NCBI GenBank assembly: GCA_045648425.1
Contig: JAZRNV010000073.1
Location: 1-5,829 of the forward strand
Direction of reading: 5' to 3'
DNA length: 5,829 nucleotides
Origin: RGIG2206 sp045648425
GTDB taxonomy: Bacteria; Bacillota; Clostridia; Oscillospirales; Acutalibacteraceae
Shown: piece by piece, positions 1 through 5,829 of the stretch
How the letters are laid out: each line of letters begins with the position of its first letter
Position numbering within the stretch: the first letter of the stretch is position 1
Translations under genes and position numbers: made by a program
Notes under the pieces: model-generated
The model's input: the letters and a program-made list of their open reading frames with translations, nothing else
What the model was told of the DNA's origin: nothing
Database searches by the model: none

Positions 1-1
1 T

Positions 2-1237
2 GGATATACGCCCATAATTATAGAACGTGGTAAAAGCGTTGAGATGCGTGTTAAAGATGTTCAAGCTTTTTTTGCAAACGACCAACTGAATGGCGAATCA
101 AATATTCAGTTTGGTGAAGGTGGCGCAGGTACCTTTTCTGACGGTAAACTGAACACAGGTATAAGCAGCGCTTATAAAAAAGCGGTGCTTAAATCTTTTG
201 TTGAATTTGGCGCTGATGAAGATATATTGTATGATTCTCATCCTCATATTGGTACAGATGTATTGCGCAATGTTATTGTAAACATTCGCAAATATCTTGA
301 GGATTGCGGTGCTCAATATATGTTTGATACAAAAATGACTGATTTTGTTATGAAAGACGGCAGAGTGGTAGGAGTGAAGGTCGAAAATGACGGTAACATT
401 TCTGTCGTTGAAGGCGAAATAGTTGTTTTGGCTATAGGTCACAGTGCTCGAGACACCTTTAAAACCCTTTATAACAGAGGTGTGTTGATGCAGCAAAAGA
501 ACTTTGCTGTTGGTGCAAGAATAGAGCATTTAAGAGAAAAAATCGATTTTGGACGATATGGTGAAGCATATAAGCATCCTGCTCTTGAAGCCGCTTCTTA
601 TAATCTATCCACCCGAGTAGACGGTGAAGGTCTTTTTACCTTTTGTATGTGCCCCGGTGGTGTTGTAGTTCCTGCAACCAGTAATTATAATTCGGTTGTA
701 ACAAACGGTATGAGCTATCGAGCCAGAGATGGTGTTAATTCTAACAGTGCGTTGCTTGTTGGTGTAAATTCTGTCGATTTTGGAAGTGATGATGTTCTTG
801 CAGGAATGTATTTTCAAGAAAAGATTGAAAGGGCTGCATATTCATACTCAAACAGCTACAAAGCACCTTGTCAAAGATTGATTGATTTTATTAACGGTGT
901 TGAAACTACGTCTTTAGGTTCGGTTATGCCTACATATTCAAAAGGCGTTGTTGTAGGCAGTGTCGATAAAATTTTACCGTCAAAGGTTGCATCTGTTATT
1001 AAAAAAGGTGTCGTTGCTCTTGGAAGACAGTTGCCTGGATTTGATGATGGCGATGCTGTTTTAACTGCACCGGAAACACGCAGCTCTTCTCCTGTTAGAA
1101 TATTAAGAGATGATACCTATCAATCAAACGTAAGGGGATTGTACCCTTGCGGTGAAGGGGCAGGGTATGCAGGAGGTATTACCTCTTCAGCTGTTGACGG
1201 AATTAAGGTTGCCCGAAGTGCAATGATTAAAAAATGA
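2..1237 (+). CDS. FAD-dependent dehydrogenase (COG2509-like), 5'-truncated by the window edge
   Basis: Flavoprotein of the uncharacterised FAD-dependent dehydrogenase family, presumably a cytoplasmic NAD(P)/FAD oxidoreductase; its substrate is not known. The reading frame is open from base 2, giving 411 visible residues. The first residues (GYTPIIIERG, visible 1-10) look like the second strand of the Rossmann fold, ending in the acidic residue that holds the FAD ribose. The GxGxxG motif and about 100 or more N-terminal residues are therefore outside the window, and the ATG at 44 is internal. Supporting motifs are GEGGAGTFSDGKL (38-50), LAIGHSARDTF (about 143-153), FCMCPGG (214-220, with two cysteines) and a C-terminal FAD-contact segment, YPCGEGAGYAGGITSS (381-396). 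All are typical of this family and no frameshift is seen. The gene converges on the ComEA-like gene, with stop codons 18 nt apart. Family assignment is confident; physiological role is unknown. Confidence 0.93.
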   Translation, partial: GYTPIIIERGKSVEMRVKDVQAFFANDQLNGESNIQFGEGGAGTFSDGKLNTGISSAYKKAVLKSFVEFGADEDILYDSHPHIGTDVLRNVIVNIRKYLEDCGAQYMFDTKMTDFVMKDGRVVGVKVENDGNISVVEGEIVVLAIGHSARDTFKTLYNRGVLMQQKNFAVGARIEHLREKIDFGRYGEAYKHPALEAASYNLSTRVDGEGLFTFCMCPGGVVVPATSNYNSVVTNGMSYRARDGVNSNSALLVGVNSVDFGSDDVLAGMYFQEKIERAAYSYSNSYKAPCQRLIDFINGVETTSLGSVMPTYSKGVVVGSVDKILPSKVASVIKKGVVALGRQLPGFDDGDAVLTAPETRSSSPVRILRDDTYQSNVRGLYPCGEGAGYAGGITSSAVDGIKVARSAMIKK

Positions 1238-1258
1238 ACGAACCGTTGGGCTCGTTCA
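1235..1258 (-). terminator. Hairpin shared by two convergent genes; intrinsic terminator on the minus strand
   Basis: The arms TGAACGA (1235-1241) and TCGTTCA (1252-1258) are perfect inverted repeats. After an A/C mismatch, two more pairs (1243-1244 with 1249-1250) can close a four-base loop. Read on the minus strand, the hairpin is followed by TTTTTT (from the A-run at 1229-1234), so it is a good intrinsic terminator for the ComEA-like gene. Read on the plus strand it is followed by ATACTG with no U-tract, so stopping of the oxidoreductase transcript here is doubtful. Each arm carries the TGA stop codon of one gene. Confidence 0.75.
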
Positions 1259-1774
1259 TACTGTAATTTGATCTTGAATTTTTAATAGTTTGGCTTGTGA
1301 AAAACCTTCTATCTCCAAGAGGTCATATATAGAATTAAATCTTTTGTTTTCATATCTGTAAGCAAGTATTCGTTCTGATATTCGCTCTCCTATGCCTTCT
1401 AAGGCCATCAGTTCCTTCTTTGTTGCTGTGTTAATGTTTAATTTCTCAGGGCCATCTATTTTTCGCTTTTCAAATTCTTTGGCAAGTTCTTCATATGTTT
1501 GAGGTTGTTGGCCATTAATATATGCATAAATTGCATCATGCTCTTCTAGCGGATATGTATATATTATTCCGTTTGTTCCGTAAAAGAGCGTGGCGCACAT
1601 ACTGAGAATCAAACCCATTATAAGCAATTCTCTTGTATATATTGATGTGTTTCTATACGGTTTGTACACTTTATCAACTTTGTCGACAATGAAGAATCTT
1701 TTTAACCAATCTTTATAATCAAAAATAATTTTTGGTTTAAATCTTAAGTATAGATATTTTAAAAATTCTCTCAT
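1256..1774 (-). CDS. ComEA-like membrane-anchored helix-hairpin-helix protein
   Basis: A 172-residue protein with a basic, aromatic-rich N-terminal segment (1-48), one hydrophobic span (about 49-67, from ELLIMG), a short linker (68-111) and a C-terminal tandem helix-hairpin-helix domain (112-172). The domain opens with LNINTATKKELMALEGIGER, the hallmark of ComEA DNA-uptake receptors and related non-specific DNA binders. The first hairpin is a canonical GIG (127-129); the second reads GFS (157-159) instead of GIG. Canonical ComEA is roughly 200 residues and has an SLBB domain before the HhH; none is visible here. By analogy the HhH domain would lie outside the membrane and bind double-stranded DNA. 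The ATG start is supported by AGGATGTGA (1790-1782), seven bases upstream and one mismatch from the ideal Shine-Dalgarno sequence. No comEC is visible next to it, so a role in competence is inferred from the domain only. Confidence 0.85.
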   Translation of the reverse strand: MREFLKYLYLRFKPKIIFDYKDWLKRFFIVDKVDKVYKPYRNTSIYTRELLIMGLILSMCATLFYGTNGIIYTYPLEEHDAIYAYINGQQPQTYEELAKEFEKRKIDGPEKLNINTATKKELMALEGIGERISERILAYRYENKRFNSIYDLLEIEGFSQAKLLKIQDQITV

Positions 1775-1830
1775 TTGTTTTTCACATCCTAAATAATATT
1801 ATGCATATAAAAATAACAAATTCAAGTGTT
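1775..1830. promoter_or_regulatory. Divergent intergenic promoter region (candidate)
   Basis: This AT-rich spacer must drive the ABC operon rightward and the ComEA-like gene leftward. A 10-base palindrome, ATAATATTAT (1793-1802), contains a plausible -10 for each direction. Plus strand: TATTAT (1797-1802) with a poor -35, TTGTTT (1775-1780), 16 bases away. Minus strand: TAATAT (1801-1796) with TTGAAT (1825-1820) as -35, spacer 18. The minus-strand candidate would start transcription near 1789, at the edge of the ribosome site, which makes it less convincing. An alternative plus-strand -10 is TATAAA (1806-1811). The assignments rest on weak consensus matches in AT-rich DNA. Confidence 0.35.
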
Positions 1831-1837
1831 AGGTGAT
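1831..1837 (+). promoter_or_regulatory. Ribosome binding site that fixes a TTG start for the ABC ATPase
   Basis: AGGTGAT is a seven-base match to the anti-Shine-Dalgarno complement and lies four bases before TTG at 1842. The in-frame GTG at 1833 sits inside this site and so cannot be its start. Confidence 0.7.
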
Positions 1838-1841
1838 AAAA

Positions 1842-2543
1842 TTGAGTTATGTTTCTTTAAAAAATGTAAAAAAGGTATATTCTATGGGCGAGATAGAGAT
1901 AAACGCTCTTAATGGAATCGATTTTGAAATAAATAAGGGTGAGCTTTGTGTTATAACCGGACCATCCGGTTCGGGCAAAACAACCGTCTTAAACCTGTTG
2001 GGCGGTATGGATTATTGTTCTGAAGGAGAAATAATTGTTTCTGATATTGCAGTTAGTTCCTTGTCGGCGAAAGAACTGGTCGCGTACAGAAGAAATGACG
2101 TTGGGTTTGTTTTTCAATTTTATAATCTTATCAACAACCTAACCGCTAAAGAAAATGTGGAGATTTCGTCTCAATTGTGTAAGGAGTCTATTAGTTCCGA
2201 AGAGGTTCTTCAAAAGGTGGGACTAGCAGAAAGGATTAACAATTTTCCGTCACAGCTTTCCGGTGGAGAGCAGCAGCGTGTTGCAAATGCAAGAGCGCTG
2301 GCAAAAAAACCTCAGCTTTTGCTGTGCGATGAACCAACCGGTGCTTTGGATTACAACACGGGTAAGATGGTTTTACAGCTGTTGCAGGATTTTTGTGTGA
2401 ACGAAGGTATGACGGTTGTTATTGTAACCCATAACGCTGCTATTTCACCGATGGCAGACAGAGTGATTGCTCTTAAAAACGGTAAGGTTGACTCTGTTAA
2501 AACAAACAAGCATCCAAAATCAATTGAAGATATAGAGTGGTAA
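1842..2543 (+). CDS. ABC transporter ATP-binding protein (MacB/LolD/FtsE-type)
   Basis: Cytoplasmic nucleotide-binding subunit, 233 residues from the TTG start, that should dimerise and power the permease encoded next. In TTG numbering the motifs are: Walker A GPSGSGKT (40-47), Q-loop glutamine at 92 (VFQFYN), signature LSGGEQQR (139-146), Walker B LLLCDEP (159-165) with the catalytic glutamate, D-loop GALD (167-170) and H-loop histidine at 197. All catalytic residues are present, so the ATPase should be active. The N-terminal pattern (S-Y-V-S-L-K-N-V-K-K-V-Y-x-M-G-E) is typical of the MacB-family ATPases that pair with FtsX-like permeases. TTG at 1842 is preferred over GTG at 1833 because the latter lies within the AGGTGAT ribosome site and because family proteins begin at about this point. 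The gene ends 8 nt before the permease ATG, so the two are almost certainly cotranscribed. The substrate is not predictable from this subunit. Confidence 0.95.
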   Translation: MSYVSLKNVKKVYSMGEIEINALNGIDFEINKGELCVITGPSGSGKTTVLNLLGGMDYCSEGEIIVSDIAVSSLSAKELVAYRRNDVGFVFQFYNLINNLTAKENVEISSQLCKESISSEEVLQKVGLAERINNFPSQLSGGEQQRVANARALAKKPQLLLCDEPTGALDYNTGKMVLQLLQDFCVNEGMTVVIVTHNAAISPMADRVIALKNGKVDSVKTNKHPKSIEDIEW

Positions 2544-2551
2544 AAGATATT

Positions 2552-5500
2552 ATGAATAAAATTAGTTTTATATCGGTTTTTAGAGATATAAAAAGTAATT
2601 GCAGCCGATTCCTATCAATATTTGCCATAGTTGCTATTGGCATTGGATTCTTTGCAGGCATCAGAGCTGCAAAACCGGATATGATAGATTCTGCCAATCA
2701 GTATTACAACAATCGGTTGCTGATGGATTTTGGCATTTCGTCTGTTGACGGCTTTACTGACGAAGATGTTAATATTATTAAAGAACAGGTTGACTCTGTT
2801 CCGATAAAAGCTTATGTTTATGATTGTGTTGCCAAGGTTAACCAAACCGAAGGTGTTATTAAGTTTTATTCGTTTAGCAATAAAATAAACACTCCGGATA
2901 TTAAACAAGGCCGTTTACCGTCTTCGGCTAATGAGTGCGTAGTTGATGCAAACAGTGTGAGTTTTCCAATTGAAATAGGTGATGTTGTTAAAATCGACAG
3001 TGCCGATATAAACAGTAAAGAACTTAAGGTTGTTGGCTTGGTTGATACAGCTATGTATATTTCCGCCACTCAATACGGCACCACAAATATAGGAAACGGG
3101 CAGGTCGGAACGGTTGCCTTTTTGAATGAAGATGCTTTTGTCGGTGATTATAATACGCTTTTTGTAAGATGTGAATTTTTACGTAAGTATGATTGCTATT
3201 CAAAAGAGTATGAAAAAGCAGTAGATAACATTATCAAAAGGTTAGACGGTATCTTAAAAAATCGACTTGCTTCCATATTGGACGGAAGTTATGATTACCG
3301 CAAACTTGATTTAGCTAAGTACGATTCTTCACTTGCGCAGTCAGTTACCGCTGTCTATGACGCTAAAGAAAAGCTTGATTTCGAGTATAATGAGCTTATT
3401 AAAAACAAAGAAATTTTAGATAAAACCAAGGAACTTATTGATTCAAAAAGTATTGGCTTGCAGCATACACTTGAGGAAACTGAAACTTATATAGAGCAAG
3501 AGGTTGCAAAATACGATCAACTTATGAGTGTTGTTCTAAAACTGCAAGGTGAACGAGACAAGGCAGAGTCAGATTTTACTAATGCCAAAAGCACATATGA
3601 CGGAAAAATTGCATTAATTGATGAAAAGCGTGCGCAATTGTCTGAATTGACCGATACAGAAAGTGAAGAATATAAATCTTTACAAAAAGAGGTAGATACT
3701 CTTCAAGCTGAAGCAGATGCAATAAATAAAGAGCTGCCTGCTAAAGAAAAGCTTTTTAAAGATAAAGATGCAGCATTAACTAAAGCATCCGAAGAGTACA
3801 AGTCTGCATATTCTTCTGCTGATAAAAGCTTTAAAGAGATAAACGGCGCCAACAGCTTAACGGCCGAAGAGCTTGTACAAATGACTGTCTCGTATCGTTC
3901 GGCTTTGGCGGAGTACAACGCTCGAATTGCTATTTATGATAATGCGCGTGAGCAGCTAAGCTCATCATTAACCCAAGTGAACGAGGCGGTAAGTAAGATA
4001 TATTCTAACTTTGACAGCTTGTGGTATTTTAGTGACCGTTCTGATTTGCCGGGCCATTTGGAATATGGTGATAACGCTAAAAGAATTGGAAATATCTCTA
4101 AGGTTTTTCCTGCCTTCTTTTTACTGGTTGCTATGCTGGTCTGCCTTACAAATATGACTCGACTTGTAGGTGAACACAGAACACGAATAGGAGTTCTTAA
4201 AGCACTGGGATATTCTAATTTATCCATTGCTGCAAGATATATTGCATATGCAATGTCTGCGACCCTTTTGGGCTGCATTGTAGGTTTGAGTGTTGGCTTT
4301 ATTCTGTTCCCAAGAGTAATACTTTTTACCTATTCCATGCTTTACACGATAAATTGTCAGGTTACTCCGTTTAGATGGGATATTGCATTGGCATCGTCAT
4401 TTATTATGTGTATCTGTATACTTTTGACGGTGATTGCTGCCTGTTCAAAAGAGTTCAGCAATACGCCCGGTTCGTTGATGCGACCAAAAGCGCCCAAGCC
4501 GATTAAACGTATCTTTTTAGATAAAATCAAGTTTGTATGGAATAAGCTTAGCTTTACCCAAAAGGTTATAGCAAGAAATATGTTTTTGCACAAAAAACGC
4601 AAGCTGATGACTATTGTTGGCATCGCTGGTTGTACTGCGCTTTTGCTTTCCGGTTTTGGCCTCAAGGATTCAGTTACCGATATAATCAATAAGCAGTTTG
4701 AGCAGATATGGTCTTATGACGGCACTGTCTACTTTAATGATTGTAAACGTGCCGAGAGTGCTTTGAGCATCAACGGCGTAGAAGATTATGTTGTTTGTTA
4801 TCAAAAAACGCACAAGGCCGAACACAACGGTTCTTCGGAAGAAGTTAATGTAATGGTTCCTCAAAAAGAACAACTTTTGGGTGATTATATTAATTTAAGA
4901 AACCGAGTAAGTAAAAAATCCTGTACTCTTAAAGACGATTGCATTATAACAGAGAAACTGTCAAAACTTTTAAATATTGATAAAGGTGATTCATTAAAGC
5001 TTGATATCGGTGGCAAGAAATTCACCTTTGTTGTTGGGGCAATAGTTGAAAACTATGCCGGGCACTATGTTTATATTTCTGATGATTTGTATAATGAAAT
5101 TGTTGGTGAAAAGGTCGAATACAATTCTGCATTAATTAAATATGACGGCAACGATTCAAAACTGGCAGAAAAGCTGATAGAATCAAAAGATGTGTTGGCT
5201 GTTAAGTTTAATTCTGAGATTCAATCTACATTTAATGATATTGTAAAAATTCTTAACGTTGTAATTATTGTTATGATTTTATCTGCAGCAGCTTTGTCTT
5301 TTGTTGTGGTTTATAATCTGACCGATATAAACATTGCAGAAAGAACAAGAGAAATCGCAACACTTAAGGTGCTTGGGTTTACAAAAAAAGAGATGTTTAG
5401 ATACATTTTTAGGGAAAACACTGTTATTTCATTGTTTGGAACTGCGATTGGTATAGGGTTGGGATATTTTCTTGCAATGTATATTATTAATACGGCTGAA

Positions 5501-5653
5501 ATTAATATGGTAATGTTTGGTCGAGAAATTTATCCGCTTAGTTATATTGCATCGTCGGTTTTATCTGTGCTTTTTGTTATAATAGTAAATGTGATGATGC
5601 GACCAAAAATAAATAAAATTGATATGGTTGAATCTTTAAAAGCAGTTGAATAA
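2552..5653 (+). CDS. FtsX/MacB-type ABC transporter permease with a coiled-coil ectodomain
   Basis: Membrane subunit of 1033 residues, partner of the preceding ATPase. There are eight predicted membrane spans in two related halves: TM1 about 20-37, TM2 518-538, TM3 563-588, TM4 611-631; then TM5 685-704, TM6 903-923, TM7 957-979, TM8 998-1017. Each half has one span, a large ectodomain (38-517 and 705-902) and three spans. The coupling-helix motif occurs twice, as RTRIGVLKALGY after TM2 and RTREIATLKVLGF after TM6, which confirms two FtsX domains. Residues 254-486 of the first ectodomain are rich in Glu/Lys/Ala/Leu and look like a long coiled coil with a likely turn near 366-374. The conserved WYFSDRSDLPG (491-501) then leads into TM2. 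Machines of this type usually transmit force across the membrane or extrude lipids, peptides or drugs; the substrate here is unknown. ATG at 2552 is chosen for its short family-like N-terminus. GTG at 2537, overlapping the ATPase gene by 7 nt, is possible, and neither has a strong ribosome site, so translational coupling is likely. Confidence 0.94.
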   Translation: MNKISFISVFRDIKSNCSRFLSIFAIVAIGIGFFAGIRAAKPDMIDSANQYYNNRLLMDFGISSVDGFTDEDVNIIKEQVDSVPIKAYVYDCVAKVNQTEGVIKFYSFSNKINTPDIKQGRLPSSANECVVDANSVSFPIEIGDVVKIDSADINSKELKVVGLVDTAMYISATQYGTTNIGNGQVGTVAFLNEDAFVGDYNTLFVRCEFLRKYDCYSKEYEKAVDNIIKRLDGILKNRLASILDGSYDYRKLDLAKYDSSLAQSVTAVYDAKEKLDFEYNELIKNKEILDKTKELIDSKSIGLQHTLEETETYIEQEVAKYDQLMSVVLKLQGERDKAESDFTNAKSTYDGKIALIDEKRAQLSELTDTESEEYKSLQKEVDTLQAEADAINKELPAKEKLFKDKDAALTKASEEYKSAYSSADKSFKEINGANSLTAEELVQMTVSYRSALAEYNARIAIYDNAREQLSSSLTQVNEAVSKIYSNFDSLWYFSDRSDLPGHLEYGDNAKRIGNISKVFPAFFLLVAMLVCLTNMTRLVGEHRTRIGVLKALGYSNLSIAARYIAYAMSATLLGCIVGLSVGFILFPRVILFTYSMLYTINCQVTPFRWDIALASSFIMCICILLTVIAACSKEFSNTPGSLMRPKAPKPIKRIFLDKIKFVWNKLSFTQKVIARNMFLHKKRKLMTIVGIAGCTALLLSGFGLKDSVTDIINKQFEQIWSYDGTVYFNDCKRAESALSINGVEDYVVCYQKTHKAEHNGSSEEVNVMVPQKEQLLGDYINLRNRVSKKSCTLKDDCIITEKLSKLLNIDKGDSLKLDIGGKKFTFVVGAIVENYAGHYVYISDDLYNEIVGEKVEYNSALIKYDGNDSKLAEKLIESKDVLAVKFNSEIQSTFNDIVKILNVVIIVMILSAAALSFVVVYNLTDINIAERTREIATLKVLGFTKKEMFRYIFRENTVISLFGTAIGIGLGYFLAMYIINTAEINMVMFGREIYPLSYIASSVLSVLFVIIVNVMMRPKINKIDMVESLKAVE

Positions 5654-5657
5654 AAAA

Positions 5658-5684
5658 CAGCAGGGGAAACCCTGCTGCTTTTTT
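5658..5684 (+). terminator. Intrinsic terminator of the ABC operon
   Basis: A perfect 8-bp stem, CAGCAGGG (5658-5665) with CCCTGCTG (5670-5677), closes a GAAA tetraloop and is followed by C and six T (5679-5684). It begins four bases after the permease stop codon. Six A (5652-5657) precede the stem, so it could also act on the minus strand as a back-up behind the rpsT terminator. Confidence 0.92.
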
Positions 5685-5697
5685 ATTCATATAAAAG

Positions 5698-5719
5698 AAA
5701 AAACCCCGCATAAGCGGGA
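5698..5719 (-). terminator. Intrinsic terminator of rpsT
   Basis: On the minus strand, CCCGC (5718-5714), loop TTAT and GCGGG (5709-5705) form a 5-bp GC stem that can be extended by a U-G pair (5719 with 5704). TTTTTT follows (5703-5698). It lies 16 bases past the rpsT stop codon. Confidence 0.88.
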
Positions 5720-5735
5720 GTTAATTCAATCACAA

Positions 5736-5829
5736 TCAAAGAGATGCATTAAGCTTCTTGACAAGAGCTGACTTTTTGTGTGCGGCATTGTTCTTGTGAA
5801 TAATACCGTGGGAGGCAGCATGGTCAATC
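5736..5829 (-). CDS. rpsT: 30S ribosomal protein S20, C-terminal fragment (cut by the window edge)
   Basis: The minus strand encodes 30 C-terminal residues ending at TGA (5738-5736). They include GIIHKNNAAHKKSALVKKLN, which matches the conserved end of S20 (consensus roughly GVIHKNxAARKKSRLxKKLN). S20 is a primary 16S rRNA-binding protein of the small subunit. About two thirds of the gene (S20 is usually near 85-90 residues) lies beyond the right edge, so its promoter and any autoregulatory leader cannot be seen. The fragment is too short for a standard ORF cutoff, but the match and the downstream terminator make it convincing. The Arg-to-His and Arg-to-Ala changes at two usually basic positions are mild variations. 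Confidence 0.93.
   Translation of the reverse strand, partial: IDHAASHGIIHKNNAAHKKSALVKKLNASL

Noticed and set aside
44..46. ATG as the start of the oxidoreductase
   Set aside because: The frame is open upstream to base 2, and the preceding residues (GYTPIIIERG) match the internal Rossmann strand of the family.
98..529. Antisense open frame opposite the oxidoreductase gene, and the similar one at 605-817
   Set aside because: They lie wholly inside a gene with clear family motifs, and their translations show no recognisable domain and odd composition.
1775..1841. Riboswitch, attenuator or operator in the divergent spacer
   Set aside because: The spacer is too short for a structured leader and shows no repeat beyond small AT-rich palindromes.
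2537..2551. GTG at 2537 as the permease start, giving a 7-nt overlap with the ATPase gene
   Set aside because: It cannot be excluded, but it has only a weak GAAGA upstream and adds five residues not expected in the family; ATG at 2552 is preferred.
4476..4489. 14-base exact repeat TGATGCGACCAAAA, also at 5595-5608, both in frame as MRPK after a membrane span
   Set aside because: The two copies do not occupy equivalent positions in the two permease halves (the first sits further from its span), so it is probably chance plus a shared basic membrane-edge motif.
2615..4873. Several minus-strand open frames opposite the permease gene (67-114 residues), plus one overlapping its start at 2497-2697
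   Set aside because: Shadows of a well-supported long gene; no ribosome sites or recognisable domains support them.

Overview
The window is low-GC, densely coding bacterial chromosome. It reads with the standard code and uses TGA as a stop in three genes. The protein families (a COG2509-type FAD dehydrogenase, a ComEA-like helix-hairpin-helix protein, an FtsX/MacB-type ABC exporter with a large coiled-coil ectodomain, and ribosomal protein S20), the strong Shine-Dalgarno sequences and the compact intrinsic terminators point to a Firmicute, most likely an anaerobic member of the Clostridia. This is a judgement from family resemblance; no marker gene is complete enough to name a genus.

Layout. 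Bases 2-1237 (+) hold the last 411 codons of a FAD-dependent oxidoreductase whose N-terminus lies outside the window. It converges on a ComEA-like membrane protein (1256-1774, -). The 18-nt gap is one hairpin whose two outer arms contain the two stop codons. A short AT-rich divergent spacer (1775-1841) separates that gene from a two-gene operon on the + strand: an ABC ATPase (1842-2543) and a 1033-residue FtsX-type permease (2552-5653). The operon ends in a strong GAAA-loop terminator. A second terminator, on the opposite strand, serves the last 30 codons of rpsT (5736-5829, -), which runs in from the right edge.

How the genes work together. The ATPase and permease are evidently the two parts of one MacB/FtsEX-like (type VII) ABC machine. 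There is no adjacent membrane-fusion protein, two-component system or repressor, so the cargo and inducer cannot be read from context. The permease's first ectodomain contains about 230 residues of predicted coiled coil, nearly symmetric about a central turn. That suggests a rod reaching into the cell wall rather than a simple pump. The oxidoreductase, ComEA-like and rpsT genes appear functionally unrelated to the ABC operon. No RNA gene, CRISPR array, insertion sequence or other mobile element was seen, and there is no gene-free stretch longer than about 90 bases.
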